DNA of 64,000 nt from Methylophaga sp. (GTDB lineage Bacteria; Pseudomonadota; Gammaproteobacteria; Nitrosococcales; Methylophagaceae). This document shows, one piece after another, positions 25,748 to 35,390 of this stretch. Both the position numbers and the translations under genes were made by a program. The notes beneath the pieces are model-generated. The model was not told where the DNA came from and made no database searches. It worked only from the letters and a program-made list of their open reading frames with translations. The DNA is taken from contig PAJP01000021.1 in assembly GCA_002706095.1 (NCBI GenBank), positions 469,201-533,200 on the forward strand. The letters are read 5' to 3'. Within the stretch, counting starts at the first letter, position 1; every line of letters starts with the position of its first letter.

Positions 25748-28700
25748 AATGTGGTGTTCGTTATATGTTGCTTGATAGCGTTTAAGTGTTGTTGGGCGAC
25801 CAAAAAGTCAAAGTCGAGTACAGACTGTTTAACATCTAAAGCAAGTCGATGTAAGTCAGCTTCAACCCCATTGACTAGCTCGTCTACTCTCTCTTCGTTA
25901 AGTTCTCCATGCTCGCTAAGCTCGATAAGTTCATCGACGATAGTCAATATACGGTCGTTAGCTAGCAGGACTTGTGATGTTACAGTTGCCTCACTGTTTG
26001 AATCAGCCAATGAGGCTTTTATCCATTTTTCCTCTTTTGATAACGTGGAAAAGGCATTGTCGAGCTTAGCAATTTCTATCGCTACTTCGACTTTATGTTC
26101 ATTATTTGACTTATTTTCTATCAAAGAAGTTGATTGATGGATTTTCAAAAGGCCCAGGTTGCCTGACACACCTTTGAGCTTATGTGCCAGCTTTTTCAGT
26201 TCACTGTAATTCGATGTTTCATTCAATTCAGATAGCTGTTTGCTGATATCGCTATACGCTTTTATAAAACGGGCCAATTCAGCTAAATAAACAGGGTAGC
26301 TACCCCATAACGTTAATGCTTTATCAATATTGATCTGCGTGAATGTATGTTCATCAATACCAAGCACTTCTGGAGCTGTTGTAATAAAGTGTGGCTCAAT
26401 ACCGAGAACCCGTGCCATTTCAGCTGTGAGCAGCTGTATATCAATAGGTTTGTGGGAAAAGCCATTCATGCCGGCATTAGTCGCTTGCAGTCGGTCTTCA
26501 GATAAGACACTCGCTGTTAAAGCGACGATAGGTGTCGTTTGAAGTTGATGGGCTGACTCATACTCACGAATTGTCTTGGTAGCGGTAAACCCATCCATCA
26601 CTGGCATTTGTAAATCCATCAAAACAATGTCAGGTTTTTCTATGGTGAATTTATGGAACGCATCTTCGCCATTTACCGAAGTAATAACAGTATGATTTTG
26701 TCGTTCAAGTAAAAGCGAGAGTAAGGTTAAGTTTTGAGAAATATCATCAGCAATTAACACTTTTTTGGCTGGAATCGACAAGGCTTGGTTCGCTACAGTC
26801 GCGTTAATGATGTCATCGGTTTTTTGTAGTGGCAGATCAAAGAAAAATGTACTGCCTACACCTGTCTCACTACTGGCGCTTAATTCTCCTCCCATCAAAT
26901 CCACTAGCTGTTTGGAAATTGTTGTGCCTAGTCCAGTACCACCAAAGCGCCGGTTCATTGATGCATCAGCCTGGGAGAAGGGTTCAAAAATGGTATTGAG
27001 CGTCGTTTCATCCATCCCAATACCGGTGTCCTCAACGGTAAAACGAAGAGTGGACTCATTAAGAGGGTGTACCGAAACGGTGACACCACCATTTTCAGTA
27101 AACTTCACGGCATTCCCGATAATGTTATATAACACCTGCCTAATTCTGTTTTCATCTCCTAAATACGTGGTATGAATGTCGTCAGGTATACTGCAGTTAA
27201 GGTATAGGTTTTTATTTTTTGCTTGAAGCCATAATGTAGATATAACTGAATCAATCAGCCTGGTTAAATCGAATGTGGATTCTTCGAGTTCGAGTTTATT
27301 CTTTTCTAGTTTGGCACTGTCGAGAATATCATTTAACAGGTGAAGCAATGATCGGGCTGATTGGCTAATGGTTTGCAGATGTTTTTTATTGTTGCCACTG
27401 ATATCTTTGGCATCAAGAAGCAGATCTGAAAAACCGATGATGGCATTCATCGGTGTTCTTATTTCATGACTCATATTCGCCATGAATCTGGCTTTACTCT
27501 CTGCTGAAAGTTCAGCTCTCTCTTTCGCCTGACGAAGATCGTCTTCCATCTCTATGCGGTGTGTAATATCCAGAATCAAACCATCTATCCAAACGGGTTG
27601 GTTGTTCTCGTAAATAATAGATCCTTTTTCAAATACCCAGATATAGTGGCCATCTCTGTGTTTCCAGCGAAACTCAACTGAGTAACTGGTTTTACTTTCA
27701 AGTGCTGATTGAACAGCATCATTGGTTAAATCCACATCATCGTGATGAATCAGTTCTGAGAGATGAATTCGCTTCTTATAAAAGTCTTCAGCAGCCCAGC
27801 CTGTCATATCAAAAATGGCATCGCTGACAAAAATGACCGACCAGTGTTCATCCAGCAAACAACGAAAACTGGCGCCAGGAATATTTCTAATTAATGAACT
27901 ATATTGCTCCTCACTCTTACGCAACTTTTCTTCAATTTCCCAACGTTGAGAAATATCGGTAGCAAAACCCACAAATAATGAACCGATGTCTTCTACTTCA
28001 ACACGACCAACACCAAGTCGTATTGGAAATGAGTGACCGTCTTTATGTTTAGCAAAGACTTCTCTGGCTTGACCGGTCAGTTGGGTTTGTCCTGTTTTAA
28101 GAAAGTTAAACAAATATTCTTGGTATTCATTTTTGGCTTCATCAGGCACCAGAACTAAGAAAGATTTGCCAATAACCTCTGTGTTTTTCCAGCCAAAGAT
28201 AGTTGATGCTGATGAGTTAAAGTCTTGGATGATTCCGTTTTGATCGATGGTGATGATGCCATCAACGGCTGTTTCGAGGGTAGTTTTTAAACGTAGTTCA
28301 CTGATGGTTTTTTCAGTCAGTAACTGGCGATATCTGAGCTGAGAAGCAATAGTGATGGCCAAGGCAATCAATAATAATGTGATAGAAGTAATAATATAAG
28401 ATAACTGAACGTGATCTTCTGTGATGCGATGCGTCATCAGAGTGTTGTCGCTCATGAGATATCTTGCCCCAGCCATACCAGTGTAATGCATGCCTGAAAT
28501 AGCCAGTCCCATCACAACAGCGCTGATGATATTGATGAGGTGGACAGAGTGTTGTTTCCAGACTATTGATAGATAATGGCGAGCTGACAGTGCGATGAAA
28601 GCCAGTACAACAGCAACAATAATAGAAGCAGCGAACCAACTAGGCACATAACGAAGCTCTGCCTCCATCTCCATGGCTTCCATACCAACGTAATGCATCA

Positions 28701-29109
28701 TCCCTATACCGGCACCTACGGAGAAGCTACTCATAATCAGTTGCCATAGAGTCATTGAAGGATTTACAAGCATTCTCAAAGTGATATAGGAAGCAAGCAA
28801 ACTAGGAAGGATAGAGATAAGTGTGAGAGGGATATTGTAGGTCGTTTGTTCAGACATCTCGTAAGCTAACATGCCCACGAAATGCATACTCCAGACACCA
28901 CCAGCAAAAATGATGGCGCCAGCAATAATAGCAATATGGCGGTGGCGATTGTTTTGGATTAATTTTGCCATTGAAGCAAAATGTAACGCCACAAAAGCCG
29001 CTGTTGTAGCTAAAATGATTGATAGAACGACAAGAAAGAAATCATATGAACCGACAATGAGTGTCTGTTTGGGTGCTGATGTTATAAAAAAATTATCTAG
29101 GTTGAACAT
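25744..29109 (-). CDS. MHYT-PAS hybrid sensor histidine kinase with receiver and HPt domains
   Basis: About 1121 residues from ATG 29109; an in-frame TTG at 29124 is less likely. Order: seven-helix MHYT sensor (about 10-250, with MHFVGM, MHYVGM and MHYTGM, proposed to bind copper and sense O2, CO or NO), two PAS domains with PAC segments, HisKA (MSHEIRTPMNAII), HATPase (FEPFSQAD…GGTGLG), receiver (IVLMDLQMPVMDG) and C-terminal HPt (LAHKLKGVSGNLG). The full phosphorelay is present in one protein and should pass phosphate to the overlapping HD-GYP regulator. Located in the inner membrane. Confidence 0.93.
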   Translation of the reverse strand: MFNLDNFFITSAPKQTLIVGSYDFFLVVLSIILATTAAFVALHFASMAKLIQNNRHRHIAIIAGAIIFAGGVWSMHFVGMLAYEMSEQTTYNIPLTLISILPSLLASYITLRMLVNPSMTLWQLIMSSFSVGAGIGMMHYVGMEAMEMEAELRYVPSWFAASIIVAVVLAFIALSARHYLSIVWKQHSVHLINIISAVVMGLAISGMHYTGMAGARYLMSDNTLMTHRITEDHVQLSYIITSITLLLIALAITIASQLRYRQLLTEKTISELRLKTTLETAVDGIITIDQNGIIQDFNSSASTIFGWKNTEVIGKSFLVLVPDEAKNEYQEYLFNFLKTGQTQLTGQAREVFAKHKDGHSFPIRLGVGRVEVEDIGSLFVGFATDISQRWEIEEKLRKSEEQYSSLIRNIPGASFRCLLDEHWSVIFVSDAIFDMTGWAAEDFYKKRIHLSELIHHDDVDLTNDAVQSALESKTSYSVEFRWKHRDGHYIWVFEKGSIIYENNQPVWIDGLILDITHRIEMEDDLRQAKERAELSAESKARFMANMSHEIRTPMNAIIGFSDLLLDAKDISGNNKKHLQTISQSARSLLHLLNDILDSAKLEKNKLELEESTFDLTRLIDSVISTLWLQAKNKNLYLNCSIPDDIHTTYLGDENRIRQVLYNIIGNAVKFTENGGVTVSVHPLNESTLRFTVEDTGIGMDETTLNTIFEPFSQADASMNRRFGGTGLGTTISKQLVDLMGGELSASSETGVGSTFFFDLPLQKTDDIINATVANQALSIPAKKVLIADDISQNLTLLSLLLERQNHTVITSVNGEDAFHKFTIEKPDIVLMDLQMPVMDGFTATKTIREYESAHQLQTTPIVALTASVLSEDRLQATNAGMNGFSHKPIDIQLLTAEMARVLGIEPHFITTAPEVLGIDEHTFTQINIDKALTLWGSYPVYLAELARFIKAYSDISKQLSELNETSNYSELKKLAHKLKGVSGNLGLLKIHQSTSLIENKSNNEHKVEVAIEIAKLDNAFSTLSKEEKWIKASLADSNSEATVTSQVLLANDRILTIVDELIELSEHGELNEERVDELVNGVEADLHRLALDVKQSVLDFDFLVAQQHLNAIKQHITNTTL

Positions 29110-29314
29110 TAAGAACCTATTCAAGTCGGTTTGGGTTGATAGCTAAAGTTCGCTATTTCTATATAGCATAATTATTTAGCGGAACTTGAAATAGTTAATT
29201 TAGAAAAACTTTGAGATTAAGTTGACCCTATTGAAATAGGGCGAGATTAATGTTGCTTGTAGAGGTCAAATTGAGATTGGAACAGAGGGGTTGATTAATG
29301 CTTAGGCCAAAAAA

Positions 29315-29343
29315 AAGCCTCGTTAAAATAACGAGGCTTTTTT
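29315..29343. terminator. Bidirectional terminator downstream of tRNA-Thr
   Basis: AAGCCTCGTTA/TAACGAGGCTT stem flanked by an A-run on the left and a T-run on the right. On the minus strand it lies directly after the tRNA-Thr gene and should end that transcript. Confidence 0.85.
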
Positions 29344-29350
29344 CTTGTTC

Positions 29351-29426
29351 TGGAGCCGGAGATAGGACTTGAACCTACGACCCGCTGATTACAAATCAGC
29401 TGCTCTACCAACTGAGCTACACCGGC
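29351..29426 (-). tRNA. tRNA-Thr (anticodon TGT)
   Basis: 76 nt on the minus strand with an encoded CCA end. The acceptor stem starts GCCGGTG, the D arm is AGCTCAGTTGGTAGAGC, and the anticodon loop TTTGTAA sits between CTGAT/ATCAG arms. The T arm contains GGTTCAAGTCC. Confidence 0.96.
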
Positions 29427-29625
29427 AATGAAGAAGCGCATTATACGGAGGCATTTTTGACCTTGCAAGCCAAAATCGAGATTAATTTTGAGTTTTTATG
29501 CAAGTTATTGTTTCAGAATGATGAAACTCAACAATTAAAAATGACAATACAGTAAATCGAGTCTTTTTAGACTGTATCAACGATGTCTTTAATTTATGAT
29601 GCGATGGAAATAATCTTAAGGAAGG

Positions 29626-29702
29626 TGGGGTGAGTGATGGGGCTCGAACCCACGACAACCGGAATCACAATCCGGGACTCTACCAACTGAGCTACACTCA
29701 CC
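29626..29702 (-). tRNA. tRNA-His (anticodon GTG)
   Basis: 77 nt on the minus strand, including the extra 5' G(-1) opposite C73 that identifies tRNA-His, and an encoded CCA. The anticodon loop is TTGTGAT. It may be co-transcribed with tRNA-Thr; the ~200 bp between them shows no gene. Confidence 0.95.
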
Positions 29703-29844
29703 ATTATTCTTGTATGAGGTGTGGATGACTTAGGATGTCGACCTCAAGAAAGACGATAATTCTACTGTGATTATTTTTCTGGTCAAGGAAAATCTCTGAT
29801 TAGATGAAAAATAGCCTTACGCAACGTTCATCTCATTCAGAAAT

Positions 29845-29878
29845 AAATGGCTGTTATTGTTTCTTATAACAGCCATTT
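29845..29878 (-). terminator. Hairpin terminator after rnr
   Basis: AAATGGCTGTTAT / ATAACAGCCATTT perfect 13-bp stem with an 8-nt loop, located immediately after the rnr stop codon on the minus strand. The downstream tract is only moderately U-rich. Confidence 0.6.
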
Positions 29879-29881
29879 ATA

Positions 29882-32077
29882 TTATTTCGTCTCGACTAAT
29901 TCCAGATCAATTTTTTTCTCATCGAGATCAACACGAACCACTTTGACTTTTAGTGTATCGCCTAAGCGGTATACTTTGCGCGTACGCTCCCCCGTGAGGC
30001 GGTGCCCTGTCGGATCAAATTGATAATAATCATTTTTCAAAGAGGTAACATGCACTAAGCCTTCTATATAGATATCACTTAGCTCTACAAACAACCCAAA
30101 TCCTGTGACACCACTAATCACGCCATCATGAACTTCACCAACGCGGTCACGCATGTATTCACATTTCAGCCAGTCACTGACATCTCTTGTGGCTTCATCG
30201 GCTCGACGACTGGTCATGGAGCAATGTTCGCCTAATTGCGCCATGTCCTCATAGGAATAACGCCATTTTTTATCTTTTTTCTGGCTAAGTACGTGACGAA
30301 TGGCTCTATGCACCAATAAGTCAGGGTAACGACGAATCGGTGAGGTGAAATGTGCATAGGCTTCAAGCGCTAAACCAAAGTGCCCAATATTGTCAGGACT
30401 GTAAACTGCTTGTTTCATACTGCGTAACATCACAGTTTGCAGCAGGTGCCCGTCAGGCCGTTTACTCGCCGTTGCCAGTAATGAGGCATAGTGACGTGGC
30501 TCAGGTTCTTCACCACCACCTAAAAATAAACCGAGTTCACCCAAAAAGTCGCGTAGACCAGAGAGTTTTTCTTCTGAGGGTGTTTCGTGAATACGATATA
30601 AAACCGGTAATTCACTTTCCAACAAAAACAATGCAGCACTGACATTGGCGGCAATCATAAATTCTTCAATGAGACGGTGAGCGTCATTACGTTCACGAGG
30701 TTCTATCGATTTAATTTTTCTATTTTCATCAAAAAGAAATTGCGTTTCCGTCATTTCAAAATCGATTGCACCGCGCTCGTGACGAGCCTCAAGCATGACG
30801 TTATAAAGGTCATACATCGTCTCTATGGCTGGTAACACGTGTTGATATTGCTCACGTAAAGCGGTGTCGTTATCCACTAGCATGGCCGCCACTTTGTCAT
30901 ATGTTAACCGCGATTTTGAGTGCATTACGGCTTCATGGAAGTCATAAGAAACTGTTTTACCAGTTTGATCGATTTCCATTTTGCAGACCATGCACAATCT
31001 ATCGACTTCTGGGTTTAATGAACATAACCCATTGGACAACGCTTCTGGCAGCATTGGAATCACTTGGCTAGGGAAATAAACGGATGTGCCTCTTTCCTGT
31101 GCATCCTGATCCAGCGGACTGTTGGGCAGTACGTAGTGTGATACATCAGCAATGGCCACCCATAAACGCCAGTTGCCGGATTCCAGCTTCTCAGCGTATA
31201 CAGCATCATCAAAGTCTCTGGCATCTGCACCATCGATGGTGACAAGCGGCATATCACGAAGGTCGAGTCTGCCGTTGATCGCTTCCTCGGGAATACTGTC
31301 TCCCAGATTATTGGCTTGTTCTTCAGCTTGTGGTGACCATTCGTAAGGAAGTTCGAAAGCACGCAAAGCAATGTCAATTTCCATGCCTGGCGCCATATGA
31401 TCACCCAATACGTTGACGATTCTGCCTAAAGGAGATCGATGTTTATTAGGCTGTTCCGTTATCTCCGCTTCAACAATCTGATTGACTTGTGCATGACTCA
31501 GATCGCTCGGTGGAATCAAGATGTCCTGGCTGATTCTTCGATTGTTGGGAATGAGATAAAAAATGCCGGCATCTTGAACCAGACGGCCTACGATGCGCTC
31601 GTTGTTACGCTTAACAACTTCAACTATGGCACCTTCTTTTCGACCTTTTCTGTCAGTGCCGGTTATACGTGCCAATGCACGGTCACCATGCAAAACTACA
31701 CGCATTTCGCGCTCACTCAGAAAGAGGTCATCACCTCCCTCATCAGGGATAAGAAAGCCATAGCCTTCTGGATGCCCCATCACGCGACCACTGACAAGAT
31801 TCATTTTGGAAACTACGCCATAAGCGCCTTTCCTGTTGCGAAGTAGCTGGCCGTCACGTTCCATCGCTCGTAACCGACGGCGAAGCGCTTCATTAGCATC
31901 TTCACCTTTAACATCAATCAGTTTGGCGATGTTTTTGCGCGATAAGGGGGTGTTGTTTTGTTTGAGAATATCTAAGATAAATTCACGACTTGGGATGGGG
32001 TTGTCGTATTTTTCTGCTTCTCTATCGAAAAAGGGATCGTTTTCGCTATTATTGGTCATTGACAGTTTTTGTTTCAC
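29882..32077 (-). CDS. rnr: Ribonuclease R
   Basis: 731 residues. A 3'-5' exoribonuclease that degrades structured RNA. Order: N-terminal helix-turn-helix (about 25-85), cold-shock domains (about 85-245), RNB catalytic domain (about 265-590, with DARDFDDAVYAE and SPIRRYPDLLVHRAI) and S1 domain (about 645-727, GVISGVTGFGLFVEL). It lacks the long Lys-rich C-terminal tail of enteric RNase R. The frame opens with GTG at 32077; ATG 32059 is an alternative start, and neither has a strong ribosome site. It is divergent from tRNA-Leu. Confidence 0.95.
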   Translation of the reverse strand: MKQKLSMTNNSENDPFFDREAEKYDNPIPSREFILDILKQNNTPLSRKNIAKLIDVKGEDANEALRRRLRAMERDGQLLRNRKGAYGVVSKMNLVSGRVMGHPEGYGFLIPDEGGDDLFLSEREMRVVLHGDRALARITGTDRKGRKEGAIVEVVKRNNERIVGRLVQDAGIFYLIPNNRRISQDILIPPSDLSHAQVNQIVEAEITEQPNKHRSPLGRIVNVLGDHMAPGMEIDIALRAFELPYEWSPQAEEQANNLGDSIPEEAINGRLDLRDMPLVTIDGADARDFDDAVYAEKLESGNWRLWVAIADVSHYVLPNSPLDQDAQERGTSVYFPSQVIPMLPEALSNGLCSLNPEVDRLCMVCKMEIDQTGKTVSYDFHEAVMHSKSRLTYDKVAAMLVDNDTALREQYQHVLPAIETMYDLYNVMLEARHERGAIDFEMTETQFLFDENRKIKSIEPRERNDAHRLIEEFMIAANVSAALFLLESELPVLYRIHETPSEEKLSGLRDFLGELGLFLGGGEEPEPRHYASLLATASKRPDGHLLQTVMLRSMKQAVYSPDNIGHFGLALEAYAHFTSPIRRYPDLLVHRAIRHVLSQKKDKKWRYSYEDMAQLGEHCSMTSRRADEATRDVSDWLKCEYMRDRVGEVHDGVISGVTGFGLFVELSDIYIEGLVHVTSLKNDYYQFDPTGHRLTGERTRKVYRLGDTLKVKVVRVDLDEKKIDLELVETK

Positions 32078-32099
32078 TCTGTATCTTTGCGCGTCTGTT

Positions 32100-32186
32100 G
32101 CCCAGGTGGCGGAATTGGTAGACGCGCTAGCTTCAGGTGCTAGTGTACTTATGTACGTGGGAGTTCGAGTCTCCCCCTGGGCACCA
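32100..32186 (+). tRNA. tRNA-Leu (anticodon CAG)
   Basis: 87 nt class II tRNA with encoded CCA. Acceptor stem GCCCAGG/CCTGGGC, anticodon loop TTCAGGT between CTAGC and GCTAG, long variable arm (TGTACTTATGTACG) and T arm GAGTTCGAGTCTC. It starts only 23 bp from the divergent rnr start. Confidence 0.96.
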
Positions 32187-32558
32187 TTCCAACAGCATAT
32201 TCATACGCTGTATAAATCTCGATTTTTTATTGTATTCTATTTCTAAAGTCATCATTCAACAATCTTTTGACGACTTCATAGTGCTACTCTAACAATCATC
32301 GAATTTTCCTGCTACTCAATTCTGTTCAGATACGAATCCTATCCAGTGCAATGATAGTAATGCGAAGGAAATATCGGTCGTGTGCAAGATTAAATGAATT
32401 CCACATGACATCTAACCATATGATTTGATTAGTGCTTATGTCAGTGCTGAATAATTTTTGAGATATTGTGGCTAACTCTGCTCAAGCTTTCGTGCTAATG
32501 TCCGCTATTATTTCTAGACATATTCACGTTCATTTATTTGAGTTTTGCGAGAATTCAT
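32187..32558. other. 372-bp non-coding region between tRNA-Leu and cheV
   Basis: AT-rich with no plausible ORF. A weak CAGC/GCTG hairpin follows the tRNA, with a short T-run (32196-32230). The only other signal I can support is a possible sigma-28 promoter near its right end. Confidence 0.6.
32482..32508 (+). promoter_or_regulatory. Possible sigma-28 (FliA) promoter of cheV
   Basis: TCAAG-N14-TCCGCTAT compares with the flagellar sigma-28 pattern TCAAG-N14-GCCGATAA: the -35 is exact, the spacing is exact and five of eight -10 bases match. It lies about 50 bp before the cheV start, which fits its chemotaxis role. Confidence 0.4.
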
Positions 32559-33512
32559 ATGGCCACATTTATTGATTCCATCGACGAGCGAACCAAACTA
32601 GCTGGTACTAATCATCTGGAGGTTTTGTTGTTTAGCTTAGGAACGAGTGATGAAACAGGAAGAAACGAACTGTTTGGTATCAACGTTTTTAAAGTTAGGG
32701 AAGTACTGAATATTCCTGAGATAACGACTGCCCCAGAAATGCCTGATGGCGTTGAAGGCTTTGTCAGTCTTCGTGGTGATATGGTTCCTATCATTAATCT
32801 CCAAAAGTTTTGCAAACTCAGATCTAAAGATAAACCACGAATCCTGATGATTACTGAATATAACACCCATGTTCAAGGATTCTTGGTCAGCTCGGTAGAT
32901 ACCATCCAACGGTTGAATTGGGAGCAAGTCAAAGAGCCACCACAACTCATCTCACAACGAATGGGTGGCTTAGTTACTGCCGTAGCAGAATTGAGTGACA
33001 AGCGCCTAGTCATGATTATGGATGTTGAAAAAGTGCTGGCAGATGCTGGTGACTTTTATGATGAAACTGTGTTTGATGGTATCAAACAAGTCGATAAAAG
33101 AGGGCACTATCGCCTTCTCTTTGCTGATGATTCAAATATCGCTCGTAAGCAAATTACCAAAACACTTGATGTGATGGGTGTTGGGCATATAGGAGCTGTA
33201 AACGGCGCCGAAGCCTGGAAAATGCTAAACAAAATCGCTGCTCAATGTGAGCAGGAGGGTCGTGATATTACAACTGAAATCCAAATGGTGTTGACTGATG
33301 TCGAAATGCCGGAAATGGATGGTTATGTACTGACACAGAAAATAAAATCCGATCCAAGAATGGTAAATTTACCGGTCATTATGCATTCTTCATTGACAGC
33401 CAAAGCTAATAAAGCAATGGGCGTTGGTGCTGGTGCTGATGATTATGTTTCGAAATTTCAGCCACGAGATCTGGCTGATACACTCTTCAAGTATCTGGAA
33501 CGCCAGGGTTAA
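32559..33512 (+). CDS. cheV: Chemotaxis coupling protein CheV (CheW-receiver)
   Basis: 317 residues from ATG 32559; the in-frame TTG at 32538 is upstream of a GCGAGA ribosome-site-like sequence and is unlikely. The CheW-like domain (about 15-165) contains EVLLFSLG, GINVFKVREV and GFVSLRGDMVPIINL. The receiver domain (about 180-315) has FADDS, phospho-acceptor in VLTDVEMPEMDG and the switch region VIMHSSLTAKANK. It couples chemoreceptors to CheA and may act in adaptation. It is a stand-alone unit, away from a che cluster. Confidence 0.92.
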   Translation: MATFIDSIDERTKLAGTNHLEVLLFSLGTSDETGRNELFGINVFKVREVLNIPEITTAPEMPDGVEGFVSLRGDMVPIINLQKFCKLRSKDKPRILMITEYNTHVQGFLVSSVDTIQRLNWEQVKEPPQLISQRMGGLVTAVAELSDKRLVMIMDVEKVLADAGDFYDETVFDGIKQVDKRGHYRLLFADDSNIARKQITKTLDVMGVGHIGAVNGAEAWKMLNKIAAQCEQEGRDITTEIQMVLTDVEMPEMDGYVLTQKIKSDPRMVNLPVIMHSSLTAKANKAMGVGAGADDYVSKFQPRDLADTLFKYLERQG

Positions 33513-33657
33513 AGTCTTGTGCATCAATGCCTAAGGATTGAACTCATACTTAAAAAAGTATATCTTTTCTGGTTGGATACTGGAGTATCGCACTAAATAA
33601 TCTGGGTGCCATGGAGTGCTCCATCATTTAATTCATGAGCATACAAGGCATGTGGCA

Positions 33658-34716
33658 ATGAATCACAATAGTATTAGGATCATAGATAATCTCGCTGAGA
33701 TTACCAGTTACCACGATCGACATGTTCTTGAAAAAAGTTTACTAAAGACAATAAACGAGCTATTTCCGGCAAAAGACATTAGGTTGTTCCGGGTTAGTGA
33801 GCAGAGTGATAACCACGATCTCAGTTTGCTCGCATACTGTGTTAATGACGTTATTGTCTCCAGTGATGAAAATCCGAGGTTAGTGACTGAAGACAAAGGT
33901 ATCAGTGAGACTATCTTTCAAGCGATAGAAGCAGGGGATGTACAGTTAAGCTCGACAGAAAATGGTCTTTGGAATCTAGTTTATCCAGCATTCGATGCTC
34001 ATGGCGACATTTTCGCTGTATTATTAATATCAACAGACCTAGTACCTTCAAATGGCGATCAAAGACTGATTTACGGAATACTTCGCGTGTATTCTAATTA
34101 TCTAGCACTGATTGAAAAAACGCAGAAAGACAAATTAACGGGTTTATATAATCGCGAAACCCTTGATAACGAAATCACTAAAATTCTTGTTCGTCAGGGC
34201 CGACATTTCAACGATCAGATTACCTCTCCTAATGACTCCCGTCGACGTAGTTTTGCAGTAAAATACTGGTTAGGCGTGATCGATATCGATAATTTTAAAA
34301 CCATCAATGATAATTTTGGTCATCTATACGGGGATGAAGTCATTATTCTTGTCGCTCGACTGATGACTTCAGGCCTGATTAGGGACGATGATTTAGTCTA
34401 CCGTTACGGTGGTGAAGAGTTTGTTGTCGTGCTAAAAGCAGCCAACGAAGATGATGCAATGCACACATTTGAACGAATCAGAGAGATGGTCGCTGCCCAT
34501 AAGTTTCCTCAGATTAATCAAGTGACGATTAGCATTGGCTTTGTAGAAATTGTTGCCCAATCATCACCGGCAGATGTCATCGGTGAAGCGGATGAAGCGT
34601 TGTATTATGCTAAGGGTAATGGCAGGAATCAGGTGCACAGTTACAGCCGTTTGTTGCAAGAAGGCAAAGTTAAGTCAGTATCCAAAGTAGCACATGGTGG
34701 TGTTGAATTATTTTAA
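33658..34716 (+). CDS. GGDEF diguanylate cyclase with GAF-like N-terminal domain
   Basis: 352 residues from ATG 33658, which has AAGG 8 nt upstream; the open frame extends to a GTG at 33616. The N-terminal ~170 residues look like a GAF-type sensory domain (LLKTINELFPAKDIRLF…LISTDL). The GGDEF domain has an intact YGGEEF and the LGVIDIDNFKTINDNFGH substrate motif, so it should be active. Two short palindromes precede it (GATACT-GG-AGTATC at 33576-33589 and ATGGAG-TG-CTCCAT at 33611-33624) and may be regulator sites. Confidence 0.87.
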   Translation: MNHNSIRIIDNLAEITSYHDRHVLEKSLLKTINELFPAKDIRLFRVSEQSDNHDLSLLAYCVNDVIVSSDENPRLVTEDKGISETIFQAIEAGDVQLSSTENGLWNLVYPAFDAHGDIFAVLLISTDLVPSNGDQRLIYGILRVYSNYLALIEKTQKDKLTGLYNRETLDNEITKILVRQGRHFNDQITSPNDSRRRSFAVKYWLGVIDIDNFKTINDNFGHLYGDEVIILVARLMTSGLIRDDDLVYRYGGEEFVVVLKAANEDDAMHTFERIREMVAAHKFPQINQVTISIGFVEIVAQSSPADVIGEADEALYYAKGNGRNQVHSYSRLLQEGKVKSVSKVAHGGVELF

Positions 34717-34732
34717 TGGTAGGTCTTGTTGT

Positions 34733-35383
34733 ATGTTCAAAGTAAGACAGTTAAGTTTGATTGATCACGTTATTATCGAGTTAGACAAAGCCATTACTAC
34801 GGTGGTCGGAAAGCCTGAGACAACACAACGTCATGTACCTGGAAATGAGATTGAAGAAGCGACAGCATTAAGCACTGCAGAACAAAGGCATTCAGCTGGT
34901 CTGATGCGGGTAAATCACTCAGGTGAAGTCTCTGCTCAAGCCCTTTATCAGGGGCAAGCATTAACAGCTAAATTGCCTGAAGTTCGTCAGGCTATGGAGC
35001 AAGCAGCACTGGAAGAGAATGATCATCTGGTATGGTGTGCAGAACGTTTAAGTTCACTCTCATCACATCGAAGTGTACTAAATCCAGTTTGGTATATCGG
35101 CTCGTTTGCCATAGGTGCTGTTGCTGGAAAAATAGGTGATAAATGGAGTTTGGGCTTTGTGGCCGAAACAGAAAAACAAGTCGTTAATCATCTTGATGAA
35201 CACTTGGGAAAACTAAGTGCTAATGATCTGAAAAGTCGTGCTGTACTTGAGCAGATGCGAGAAGATGAACTTCATCATAGAACGACTGCTTTAGAAGCTG
35301 GTGGTGCAGAATTACCTCGTCCTGTGAAAACAATGATGTCGATCACCTCAAAAGTCATGACAAAAACAAGCTACTGGATATAA
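34733..35383 (+). CDS. coq7: Demethoxyubiquinone hydroxylase (Coq7 family)
   Basis: 216 residues from ATG 34733 (AGG about 10 nt upstream); the frame extends upstream but MFKVRQLSLIDHVI is the usual N terminus. A di-iron monooxygenase of ubiquinone synthesis that hydroxylates demethoxyubiquinol. Carboxylate and His ligands are visible in MRVNHSGEVSAQALY, EENDHLVWC, EKQVVNHLDEHL and REDELHHRTTALEAGG. It replaces the flavin-dependent UbiF of enterics, as in Pseudomonas and many aerobes. It is close behind the GGDEF gene but functionally unrelated. Confidence 0.93.
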   Translation: MFKVRQLSLIDHVIIELDKAITTVVGKPETTQRHVPGNEIEEATALSTAEQRHSAGLMRVNHSGEVSAQALYQGQALTAKLPEVRQAMEQAALEENDHLVWCAERLSSLSSHRSVLNPVWYIGSFAIGAVAGKIGDKWSLGFVAETEKQVVNHLDEHLGKLSANDLKSRAVLEQMREDELHHRTTALEAGGAELPRPVKTMMSITSKVMTKTSYWI

Positions 35384-35390
35384 ATACGTT

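Noticed and set aside
29351..29702. tRNA-Thr/tRNA-His region as an integration site of a mobile element
   Set aside because: No integrase, no direct repeat of a tRNA 3' end, and neighbouring genes are core genes.
33708..33896. Short antisense ORFs throughout (for example inside the GGDEF, nasA, rnr and hybrid kinase genes)
   Set aside because: They lie opposite well-supported genes and lack ribosome sites or recognisable protein features.
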